Positions 1-5,946 of a DNA stretch of 6,769 nucleotides are shown piece by piece. The notes under the pieces were generated by a model, which saw only the letters and a program-made list of their open reading frames with translations, searched no databases and had not been told where the DNA came from. A program made the position numbers and the translations under genes. Positions within the stretch are counted from its first letter, which is position 1; every line of letters begins with the position of its first letter. Source of the stretch: Sphingomonadales bacterium (GTDB lineage: Bacteria; Pseudomonadota; Alphaproteobacteria; Sphingomonadales; Sphingomonadaceae). Where the stretch lies: positions 1 to 6,769 of the forward strand of contig JAIYAA010000244.1 of NCBI GenBank assembly GCA_027489295.1, given 5' to 3'.

Positions 1-1760
1 ACCGAATAGGTGCCGTCCTTCTGAATGTTGGCATGCAGCCGTTCGTTGACGAAGCGGCTCTGCTGGTCGTCGATATATTTGCCCGGGAGCGCGCAGAGCA
101 GGTAATAATTGAGCGCCGGACGGCAGGACGAACAGCCGTCGGGCGTCGACCAGTGCAGCCGCTGCATCACCTCGGGAATGGCGCGCATCCCTTGCTCGAC
201 GATCGCGCGGCGCACCTCGTCATGGCCGTAGCTGGTGCATTTACACATCGTTTTGGGACCGGCCTGCACGCCGTCTTCGCCCAGCGTCAGCGCCAGCAGG
301 GTCTCGACGATGCCGGTGCACGATCCACAACTGGCGGAGGCCTTGCACCCGGCACGCACCGCATCCAGGCTGCATGCACCGCCCGCGATGCTCGCGACCA
401 CCTGCCCCTTGGAAACGCCGTTGCAGCCGCAGATCTCGGCATCGTCCGAGAGCGCCGCAACGGCCGCCTTAGGGTCCGCCAGCCCCCCTCCCGAGGCGAA
501 GGCCTGGCCGTAGATCAGCACGTCGCGGATGGGCGCGACGTCCTCGCCCTTCTTGAGCAGGTCGAAGTACCAGCCGCCATCGCCGGTATCGCCGAACAGC
601 ACCGCGCCGATGATGCGGTCGTCCTTGAGCACCACCCGCTTGTAGACGCCGCGCGCCGCGTCGCGCAGCACGATGTCCTCGCAGCCCTCGCCGCCGGAGA
701 AATCGCCCGCCGAGAACACGTCGAGCCCGGCGACCTTGAGCTTGGTCGACGTGACCGAACCCCGATAGGGATTGGCGCGCGCCACCAAGCCGTCGGCGAG
801 GCTGCGGCACATGTCCCACAGGGGCGCCACCAGCCCATAGCATTGGCCGTCATGCTCGACGCACTCGCCCACCGCGAGCACGTCCGCATCGCTGGTCACC
901 ATATGATCGTCGACCTGGATGCCGCGGCCCACCGCCAGTCCTGCCTCGCGGGCGAGCTTCACCGAGGGGCGGATGCCGACGGCCATCACCACCAGCTTCG
1001 CGGGAAGCAGACGGCCATCCTTCAGCTGCACGCCCTCGACCTTGCCCTCGCCGAGGATCGCGGCAGTATCGGCGCCGGTCAGGATGGTTTGCCCCCGCGC
1101 CTCGAGCGCCGACTTGAGCAGCCATCCCGCCGCCTCGTCGAGCTGTCGCTCCATCAACGTCGGCATCAGGTGGAGCACCGTGACCTTCATGCCGCGCAGC
1201 GTGAGGCCGTGCGCCGCCTCCAGCCCGAGCAGGCCGCCGCCGATCACCACCGCCTCGCCACCGTCCGCCGCCGCCGCCAGCATCCGATCGACATCCGCCA
1301 TGTCGCGGAAGCTGATCACGCCGGGCAGGTCGTGGCCGGGCACGGGGATGATGAACGGATCGGAGCCGGTGGCGATCAGCAGCTTGTCATAGCCAGTGAC
1401 GCGGCCAGACTTCGCCGTGACGGTCCGCGCGGCACGGTCGATCGCCACCACCGGATCGCCCGCCACCAGCTCAATGCCGTGCTGCGCATACCAGGCGTGA
1501 TCGTTGATCACGATCTCCTGGAACGTCTTCTCACCGGCCAGCACCGGCGACAGCATGATGCGGTTGTAATTAACGTGCGGCTCGGCGCCGAAGATGGTTA
1601 CGCGGAAGCGCGTGCCGTCCCGCGCGAGCAGTTCCTCCACCGCCCGGCAGCCGGCCATGCCGTTGCCGATGACGACCAGATGCTGGCGCGCCTCTACCGA
1701 TGGATCCGCCTCGGCGGGATGCGCGTCGGCATGGGTCGCAATGGCTTCGATAAACTCCAT
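1..1760 (-). CDS. nirB: NAD(P)H-dependent assimilatory nitrite reductase, large subunit (3' part missing)
   Basis: Cytoplasmic enzyme that reduces nitrite to ammonium with NAD(P)H, normally with the small subunit NirD. The first 586 codons are present; the family is usually about 800-850 residues, so the C-terminal siroheme/4Fe-4S half is beyond the left edge. Visible domains in order: an FAD-binding Rossmann motif (VVIGNGMAG, residues 29-37); an NAD(P)H-binding Rossmann motif (VVIGGGLLGLEAA, 171-183); a flavoprotein segment with DADVLAVGEC (291-300); and two BFD-like [2Fe-2S] cysteine modules, CGC at 444-446 with CGSC at 478-481, and CKC at 506-508 with CSSC at 543-546. The ATG start at 1758-1760 is preceded by GGAG at 1769-1772, eight bases upstream, and the N-terminus leads directly into the FAD fold. 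It lies behind its own regulated leader and terminator, so it can be controlled separately from the porin gene upstream. Identification is secure; the lack of the catalytic domain is due to the window edge, not visible damage. Confidence 0.96.
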   Translation of the reverse strand, partial: MEFIEAIATHADAHPAEADPSVEARQHLVVIGNGMAGCRAVEELLARDGTRFRVTIFGAEPHVNYNRIMLSPVLAGEKTFQEIVINDHAWYAQHGIELVAGDPVVAIDRAARTVTAKSGRVTGYDKLLIATGSDPFIIPVPGHDLPGVISFRDMADVDRMLAAAADGGEAVVIGGGLLGLEAAHGLTLRGMKVTVLHLMPTLMERQLDEAAGWLLKSALEARGQTILTGADTAAILGEGKVEGVQLKDGRLLPAKLVVMAVGIRPSVKLAREAGLAVGRGIQVDDHMVTSDADVLAVGECVEHDGQCYGLVAPLWDMCRSLADGLVARANPYRGSVTSTKLKVAGLDVFSAGDFSGGEGCEDIVLRDAARGVYKRVVLKDDRIIGAVLFGDTGDGGWYFDLLKKGEDVAPIRDVLIYGQAFASGGGLADPKAAVAALSDDAEICGCNGVSKGQVVASIAGGACSLDAVRAGCKASASCGSCTGIVETLLALTLGEDGVQAGPKTMCKCTSYGHDEVRRAIVEQGMRAIPEVMQRLHWSTPDGCSSCRPALNYYLLCALPGKYIDDQQSRFVNERLHANIQKDGTYS

Positions 1761-1908
1761 CCGATTCGCTCCAAAACGAAAAAAGCCGCCATCCGGCGCC
1801 CGGTCCCGAAGGACCGCGCGCTGGATGGCGGCTTTGCCATCAACAGGACCACGTCGCGCCCATCTTCGGGCTGGCGTGGCTATGTGCGAAGGACAGCCTT
1901 GTCCTCCG
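1761..1908 (-). promoter_or_regulatory. nirB leader RNA with ANTAR-type (NasT-responsive) antitermination hairpins
   Basis: Predicted 5' untranslated leader of nirB. Reading in the direction of transcription, three stem-loops precede the terminator. Hairpin 1 (1888-1907) has a 7-bp stem including one G-U pair and the hexaloop AAGGCT. Hairpin 2 (1849-1879) has outer arms CCACG/CGTGG, inner arms GCCC/GGGC and the hexaloop GAAGAT. Hairpin 3 (1824-1841) has a perfect 6-bp stem GATGGC/GCCATC and the hexaloop AAAGCC. ANTAR proteins such as NasR, NasT and EutV recognise hexaloops with A at position 1 and G at position 4; hairpins 1 and 3 fit fully, hairpin 2 keeps only G4. Hairpin 3 overlaps the 5' arm of the terminator, so the two cannot form together. 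The nasT gene in this window supplies the likely ligand protein. Structures were read by eye, not folded by software. Confidence 0.82.
1779..1835 (-). terminator. Intrinsic terminator in the nirB leader (regulated)
   Basis: Perfect 13-bp outer stem (1782-1794 with 1823-1835), a further GCGC/GCGC helix, and an inner 6-bp helix CGGTCC/GGACCG capped by a TTCG tetraloop. It is followed by a run of six T on the transcribed strand (1779-1784) and a second run of four T. It ends 18 bases before the nirB start codon, so it can only act on nirB. The ascending arm is shared with hairpin 3 of the leader, as expected for an antitermination switch. Confidence 0.93.
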
Positions 1909-1914
1909 CGTTGC

Positions 1915-1943
1915 AACATAGACCGAATTTCGAGATCGCTCAA
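1915..1943 (-). promoter_or_regulatory. Candidate sigma-70-type promoter of nirB
   Basis: Possible -35 TTGAGC (1938-1943) and -10 TATGTT (1915-1920) with an optimal 17-base spacer; each box matches four of six consensus bases. Transcription would start near 1908, at the foot of leader hairpin 1. The narK leader shows the same arrangement and spacing, which strengthens an otherwise moderate match. Confidence 0.5.
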
Positions 1944-1954
1944 GCGATTCCTCG
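1931..1954. repeat. Inverted repeat overlapping the nirB -35 box
   Basis: Perfect ATCGC/GCGAT arms around a 4-base centre (1935-1948), flanked by CGAG/CTCG outer arms with a two-base bulge on one side. It has no T run, so it is unlikely to terminate the porin transcript. Its position over the candidate -35 box suggests an operator, but no known regulator site was recognised. Confidence 0.4.
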
Positions 1955-1963
1955 AGGGTTCCT

Positions 1964-1976
1964 GCCCGATCCGGGC
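1964..1976 (-). repeat. Short GC-rich hairpin just after the porin gene
   Basis: GCCCG and CGGGC arms around a 3-base loop, nine bases after the porin stop codon (1986-1988). There is no T run after it, so it is a poor intrinsic terminator. It may protect the 3' end of the narK-porin transcript or aid a factor-dependent stop. Confidence 0.3.
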
Positions 1977-1985
1977 GGGAATCAA

Positions 1986-3191
1986 TCAATAGCTCCAGTC
2001 CATCTGCAGCCAGAACTTGCTGGTATCGGTCGCCAGCCGATCGGCCTCGTACCGGGCATAACGCGCGGAGAGCAGCGTCTTCTTCACTTTCACGGTGGCG
2101 AGCAGATCGATCTCGTCGCCATAATGCCGGTCAAGCCGATCGCTTTCAAACCGGTGCCAGGTTGCCTGCAGGGTCAGCGCGTCGACCCTGCCCAACTTCT
2201 TCCAGCCATAGCCGCCGCCGGCATAGAGATCGCGCACGCCGTCCGGCGGGGTGGTCAGGAACTTGTCGGCCCAGCCCTGGAACTTGAAGTTGGTGCCGAG
2301 CGGCATCTGGAAGCTGGTGAGCGTCGCCCCCTTGTCGGCGCCGAGCACTTCGTAGCCGCCGTTCAGCTTCCAGCCGCGCACGTCCAGCGTCGCATCCGCC
2401 AGCCAATAGTCGGCGGTGTAGCGATTGGGGTTGCGATGATAGTCGGACTGGGTCGCCCAGCTGAGCTGGTAGCTCAGCTGCACCTTAGGCCCAAGGGCAC
2501 GGCTGCCCGCCAGACGCCCGCCATAGGTCTGGCTGGCCAGGCGATAGCCCTGCACTTCGGGCTCGTCCTGGTCGACCAGATAGGCGAAGCCGGTCAGCGT
2601 GCCGATCGGCGTTGCAGCGGAGAGATTGGCGAACACATTGTTGCCGCCCACGCCCCGCTGCCGCGCGCCGCGCCCGTCGGTGCCCCAGATGGTGCGCACA
2701 TCCCAGGCATAGGTGATGTCGAGCTTCACGCCCTTGAGCGGTACTACCTCGCCGCGCACCGCGTCGAACGTCTGCGCGTTGTTGCGAAAGCCGACATTGC
2801 CGACGAAACGCTCATCGTCCAGCGCGATCCGCTGCCGCCCGGCGGTAACGGTAAGCGGCCGCGTGCGGTATTGCAGTTGCGCGCGGTAGATCGCGACATC
2901 CTGCGGATCGGCGACCAGCGGCCGGGTCGCGGCGCCGTGCAGCCCGTCATAATAGTCGCCGACCAGCGCCAGATTGCCCTGTGCCTCGCCCAACACCGCC
3001 CATGGGCCGCGGTGCAGTTCGGCACCGGCGCGCACGCGCAACGTCCACGCATCCGCCGTCTGGGCGAGCCCATCCTGGTCGACATGCTCATAGCGGGTGC
3101 GCGCCTCGATCAGCGGCTTCACCGCAATGTCCTGGGCACAGGCCGGCCCTGCGACCGCCAGCGCGGCCGCCGTGGTGAAGATCACTCGCAT
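1986..3191 (-). CDS. Outer-membrane porin, alginate-export (Alginate_exp) family-like
   Basis: Predicted secreted beta-barrel protein of 401 residues. It begins with a clear Sec signal peptide (Arg at 2, hydrophobic core about residues 4-15, ACAQ near 17-20), giving a mature protein from about residue 20. The rest has alternating polar/aromatic strands and ends in an aromatic residue (WSY at the C-terminus), as outer-membrane barrels usually do. The segment GRQRIALDDERF...GFRNNAQTFDAV (118-145) resembles the conserved part of alginate-export family porins. The start at 3191 was chosen over an in-frame upstream start at 3287 because it places the signal peptide at the N-terminus and has a G-rich Shine-Dalgarno (3198-3204) six bases upstream. 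Family members are often named for alginate, but here it sits between narK and nirB, so passage of nitrate or nitrite across the outer membrane is the more likely role; this is inference from context. Confidence 0.85.
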   Translation of the reverse strand: MRVIFTTAAALAVAGPACAQDIAVKPLIEARTRYEHVDQDGLAQTADAWTLRVRAGAELHRGPWAVLGEAQGNLALVGDYYDGLHGAATRPLVADPQDVAIYRAQLQYRTRPLTVTAGRQRIALDDERFVGNVGFRNNAQTFDAVRGEVVPLKGVKLDITYAWDVRTIWGTDGRGARQRGVGGNNVFANLSAATPIGTLTGFAYLVDQDEPEVQGYRLASQTYGGRLAGSRALGPKVQLSYQLSWATQSDYHRNPNRYTADYWLADATLDVRGWKLNGGYEVLGADKGATLTSFQMPLGTNFKFQGWADKFLTTPPDGVRDLYAGGGYGWKKLGRVDALTLQATWHRFESDRLDRHYGDEIDLLATVKVKKTLLSARYARYEADRLATDTSKFWLQMDWSY

Positions 3192-3204
3192 GAAAGTCCC
3201 CCCC

Positions 3205-3239
3205 AAAAATGGGGCGGCGCATTTGGTATCGCGCCGCCC
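3205..3239 (-). terminator. Terminator-like hairpin between narK and the porin gene
   Basis: Perfect 9-bp GC-rich stem (3212-3220 with 3231-3239) with a 10-base loop, followed by CA and five T (3205-3209) on the transcribed strand. It lies in the 59-base gap after narK and ends about 14 bases before the porin start. No separate porin promoter is evident, so it probably lowers readthrough into the porin gene or stabilises the narK message rather than ending the operon outright. Confidence 0.6.
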
Positions 3240-3250
3240 TCCCCTCCGAC

Positions 3251-4498
3251 TTAGATGCGCGCGCCGCTCGTCCAGCGGGCGCGCCACGATGCCTTGACCA
3301 GCGTGAGGCCCAGCAGCGCGGCCAGCGCGAGCCCGGCGAAGATCAGGAAGCCCGGCGCGAAGCTGCCCGCCAGTTGCTTGGCAACGCCGAGCGAGGAGGC
3401 GAGATAGAAGCCCCCGATCCCGCCGGCCATGCCGACCAGCCCGGTCATCACGCCGATCTCCGCCTGAAAACGCTGGGGCACCAGCTGGAACACCGATCCG
3501 TTACCGGTCCCCAGCGCCAGCATCGCGACGACGAAACAGCCCAGCGCCGCCGGCAGGGTCGGCGCAACGCTGACGCCCATCAGCGCGGCAGCGGCGACCA
3601 GAAACACCACAGAGAGCGTTTTCACGCCGCCGATCTTGTCGGCCAGTGCGCCACCCAGCGGCCGGACCAGCGATCCCGCGAACACGCAGGCGGCGGTACA
3701 ATAGCCGGCGACGATGGTCGTCAGCTTGAACTGATCGGTGAAATAGATCGGCAGCGACGCCGCCAGCCCGACGAACCCACCGAAGGTGACGGCGTAGAAG
3801 CCCATCAGCCACCACGCGTCCGCCGATTTCAACGGATGCAGATATTCGACCAGCGTCTTGGGCGCGGGCGCGTTCGGCGCATCCTTGGCCATCGCCAGAT
3901 ACAGCAGGAAGACGATGCCCAGCGGAATGCACGCCAGCCCCAGCACGGCGTTCCAGCCAAACAGCTTGGCAAGCGCCGGCGCGAACAGGGCGGCGAGCAC
4001 CGTGCCCGAATTGCCCATCCCGGCCAGGCCCATCGCCTTGCCCTGGTGCTCGGCCGGGTACCAGCGGCTCGCCAGCGGCAATGCGATCGCAAAGCTCGCA
4101 CCGGCAAAGCCGAGGATCACGCCCAGCGCCAGCGTGCCGCCAAAGCTGTTCACGCCCAGCAGATAGGCGGACAGCAGCCCGCCAATCACGATCATCTGGC
4201 TGATCGCGCCCGAGCGCTTCGGCCCGATGCGGTCGACCAGCAGGCCGTTGACCACGCGCAGCAAGGCACCGGCGAGCGTCGGCGTCGCTACCATCAAACC
4301 CTTTTGCGCGGCGGTGAGATGCAGCGTCTTGGCGATATCGGGCGCGAGCGGGCCGAGCAGCACCCACACCATGAAGGCGAGATCGAAATAGAGAAATGCG
4401 GCGACCAGCGTCGGCCAGTGCCCGCTGCGCCAGAAGCTGCCGTCGCTTGTCGTGCTGGTAGGTTCGTGCACACGTCGATCCAGAAATGCCGTTGCCAT
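3251..4498 (-). CDS. narK: Nitrate/nitrite transporter, MFS superfamily NNP family (NarK/NasA/NrtP type)
   Basis: Inner-membrane carrier of 415 residues that imports nitrate (possibly exchanging nitrite). It consists mainly of hydrophobic helices, as expected for the 12-helix major facilitator fold; the first begins near residue 28. The family nitrate-signature glycine-rich stretches are present: GLAGMGNSGTVLAAL (157-171) and GTGNGSVFQLVPQRF (330-344). MFS motif A-like loops follow R81 (RVVNGLLVDRIGPKR) and R279 (VRPLGGALADKIGG); these arginines match in position the two nitrate-contacting arginines known in E. coli NarK (R89, R305). The ATG is preceded by GGGGAA (4505-4510) six bases upstream. 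It follows nasS but is separated by a leader with a regulated terminator, so its expression should depend on NasT. The assimilatory setting argues for a nitrate uptake role; narK, nasA and nrtP are interchangeable names in annotations. Confidence 0.95.
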   Translation of the reverse strand: MATAFLDRRVHEPTSTTSDGSFWRSGHWPTLVAAFLYFDLAFMVWVLLGPLAPDIAKTLHLTAAQKGLMVATPTLAGALLRVVNGLLVDRIGPKRSGAISQMIVIGGLLSAYLLGVNSFGGTLALGVILGFAGASFAIALPLASRWYPAEHQGKAMGLAGMGNSGTVLAALFAPALAKLFGWNAVLGLACIPLGIVFLLYLAMAKDAPNAPAPKTLVEYLHPLKSADAWWLMGFYAVTFGGFVGLAASLPIYFTDQFKLTTIVAGYCTAACVFAGSLVRPLGGALADKIGGVKTLSVVFLVAAAALMGVSVAPTLPAALGCFVVAMLALGTGNGSVFQLVPQRFQAEIGVMTGLVGMAGGIGGFYLASSLGVAKQLAGSFAPGFLIFAGLALAALLGLTLVKASWRARWTSGARI

Positions 4499-4657
4499 GA
4501 TGACTTCCCCGATGCCGATCTGAAAAGGACAAGAAAAAAGCCGCTCGCCGGACGTTCGCGTTGGCGCGAAATCCGGTCAGCGGCTTTGCTGCGTTCAGAG
4601 GGGGAGGCAGGCCCCGGCGTTGGGGTGCTCTCCCGATGGGCGCGCATCCTTGCGCGA
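4499..4657 (-). promoter_or_regulatory. narK leader RNA with ANTAR-type (NasT-responsive) antitermination hairpins
   Basis: Predicted leader of about 160 nt. In transcription order: hairpin 1 (4641-4656), stem CGCGC/GCGCG, hexaloop AAGGAT; a 6-base linker; hairpin 2 (4602-4634), arms GGGAG/CTCCC, GCA/TGC and CCCC/GGGG with small bulges, hexaloop AACGCC; a 10-base linker; hairpin 3 (4578-4591), stem CAGC/GCTG, hexaloop AAAGCC; then the terminator. All three loops carry A at position 1 and G at position 4, the known recognition signature of ANTAR domains. Hairpin 3 occupies the ascending arm of the terminator, so protein-stabilised hairpin 3 would prevent termination. The nasT gene directly upstream encodes the expected protein. 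Structures were read by eye. Confidence 0.85.
4534..4587 (-). terminator. Intrinsic terminator in the narK leader (regulated)
   Basis: Outer 9-bp stem (4537-4545 with 4579-4587), middle CCGGA/TCCGG helix and an inner TTCGCG/CGCGAA helix with a CCAA loop, followed on the transcribed strand by six T (4534-4539) and CTTG. It stands 35 bases before the narK start codon and well after the nasS stop, which points to attenuation of narK; it could also end the nasT-nasS transcript. Confidence 0.92.
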
Positions 4658-4664
4658 CGGCCGG

Positions 4665-4693
4665 ATCATTGCGCGAAACGAGCTTTGCTGCAA
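4665..4693 (-). promoter_or_regulatory. Candidate sigma-70-type promoter of narK
   Basis: Possible -35 TTGCAG (4688-4693) and -10 AATGAT (4665-4670) separated by 17 bases. The -35 box is weak (three of six). Transcription would begin near 4657, at the foot of leader hairpin 1. Support comes mainly from the matching layout in front of nirB, where the -10 box is seven bases from hairpin 1, against eight here. Confidence 0.42.
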
Positions 4694-4731
4694 GCGCGAA
4701 GTTGCGGCGGGTGTAGGCCCGTGTGTGTGTG

Positions 4732-5946
4732 TTACTCGCGCGGTCGGACGAACCCCGCCAGATACGTGTCCAGCTGCTCTGGATCGAACACGCGGCCATC
4801 GAAGAACCGATCCGGCCCAAGCGTCAGCGCGCCGCGATGTGCGCCGACGCCGATCGGCGCGGTCACCGCGCCTTCCAGTTTCATGCTCGCGCCCGGCATC
4901 GCTTCGCCGCTGGCGCCCAGCGCGCGACGATAGATGTCGGGCCGGAACACCGCGCCGGCCGCAGCCTCTGCCTCGGCGCTCGGCTCGGCCTGCTTCCAGC
5001 GGACGAGCTGCGAATAGATCCACAGCGCCTGGCTGCGCCACGGAAAGGCGGTCGCCTCGCGGTGGAACAGCAGGAAATCGGGTTGCTCGACGACCGGCGC
5101 ATCGGCGCGCGGGAGCACCTGTCCTGCAAGCCCCGCCTCGATCAGCTCGGCCGGTTCGCCGACATATGCGGACCGCGCCAGCAACGCCGCCAACTCCTCT
5201 CGGTTCGCAGGGTCATCGCACCAGCGCGCCGCTGCCGCCAGCGCCAGCAGCAGTCGGTCGACCGTCTCGGCATTGGCGTCCATCCAGTCTGTGCGCAGCG
5301 CCAGCACCTTCTCCACGCCGCGCTGCCAGATCCGCGCGCCGATCGCCACCGCCTCGGCCAAGCCTTGCGCGATCGCCGCCGCCGGCCACGGATCGCCGGC
5401 GATGAACCCGTCGATCTCGCCCAGCCGCATCGCCTCCACGGTCAGCGAGGGCGGCAACACGCGCAGCACTACGTCGCGATCGGGATCGACGCCGACGCTG
5501 CCCAGCCAATAGCGCAGCATCAGCGCATGTCCGGAAAAGCGGTGGACGATGCCGATGATCGGCTTGCGCTTGAACAGCCCGATCGCCGCGGAGAAATCAT
5601 GCCCCGTGCCCAGCGGATCGGCGAGCCGCGCCGGCAGGTCCTGCTCCAGCGCCGCGGCGAACTCGCCCGACATCACCAGCATGTTGCCGTTGCTGTTGAG
5701 CTTGAACGGTGCCGATAGCGCCGCCGGCTGCTGGCTGAGCCCCAACGTCACCGCCACGGCCAGCGGGGCCAGCATCTGCGCCGCCTGCACCTGGCCATAG
5801 ACCAGCCGGTCGCGCAAGGTCGCCCAGCTGGTCGTCCGCACCAGTTCCAGATCGATGCCCTGTGCCTCGGCGAACCCCTTTTCGCGCGCGGCGACCAACA
5901 CCGCGCTGTCGGTAAGCGGCAGGAAGGCGGCGCGGATCGGCGTCAT
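4732..5946 (-). CDS. nasS: Cytoplasmic nitrate sensor NasS (NrtA/CmpA-like periplasmic-binding fold)
   Basis: Protein of 404 residues related to the nitrate-binding proteins of ABC transporters (NrtA, CmpA). In characterised systems NasS binds NasT and releases it when nitrate or nitrite is bound. Recognisable family segments are TTSWATLRDRL (38-48), HRFSGHALMLRYWL (135-148), GFIAGDPWPAAAI (180-192) and EKVLALRTDWMDAN (212-225). It starts directly with the first strand of the binding fold (MTPIRAAFLPLTDSAVL) and has no Sec, Tat or lipoprotein signal. No ABC permease or ATPase gene is nearby, which also favours NasS over a transporter subunit. The ATG overlaps the nasT stop codon in an ATGA, and GGAGG (5953-5957) lies six bases upstream inside nasT, so the two proteins are probably made in fixed ratio. 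A short GT repeat (4721-4731) immediately follows the stop codon. Confidence 0.93.
   Translation of the reverse strand: MTPIRAAFLPLTDSAVLVAAREKGFAEAQGIDLELVRTTSWATLRDRLVYGQVQAAQMLAPLAVAVTLGLSQQPAALSAPFKLNSNGNMLVMSGEFAAALEQDLPARLADPLGTGHDFSAAIGLFKRKPIIGIVHRFSGHALMLRYWLGSVGVDPDRDVVLRVLPPSLTVEAMRLGEIDGFIAGDPWPAAAIAQGLAEAVAIGARIWQRGVEKVLALRTDWMDANAETVDRLLLALAAAARWCDDPANREELAALLARSAYVGEPAELIEAGLAGQVLPRADAPVVEQPDFLLFHREATAFPWRSQALWIYSQLVRWKQAEPSAEAEAAAGAVFRPDIYRRALGASGEAMPGASMKLEGAVTAPIGVGAHRGALTLGPDRFFDGRVFDPEQLDTYLAGFVRPRE

Noticed and set aside
33..3254. Open plus-strand frame of 1073 codons
   Set aside because: It runs antisense through nirB, its leader, the terminator and the porin gene, and its translation is low-complexity Arg/Ala/His-rich. 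Such frames are common opposite GC-rich genes; the minus-strand genes have clear domains and ribosome binding sites.
3192..3287. N-terminal extension of the porin (start at 3287)
   Set aside because: The extra 32 residues are Arg-rich, overlap the narK 3' end and the terminator hairpin, and would bury the signal peptide. The start at 3191 is better supported.
4721..4731. GT dinucleotide repeat after nasS
   Set aside because: Only about five units, in non-coding DNA outside the core promoter; too short to call a phase-variable tract.
3209..4933. Open plus-strand frame of 574 codons
   Set aside because: Antisense to narK, its leader and the end of nasS; composition rich in Arg, Gln and His with no recognisable domain.
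4732..5946. nasS as a periplasmic nitrate-binding protein of an ABC transporter (nrtA)
   Set aside because: No signal peptide or lipobox, no permease or ATPase gene nearby, and direct translational coupling to nasT.
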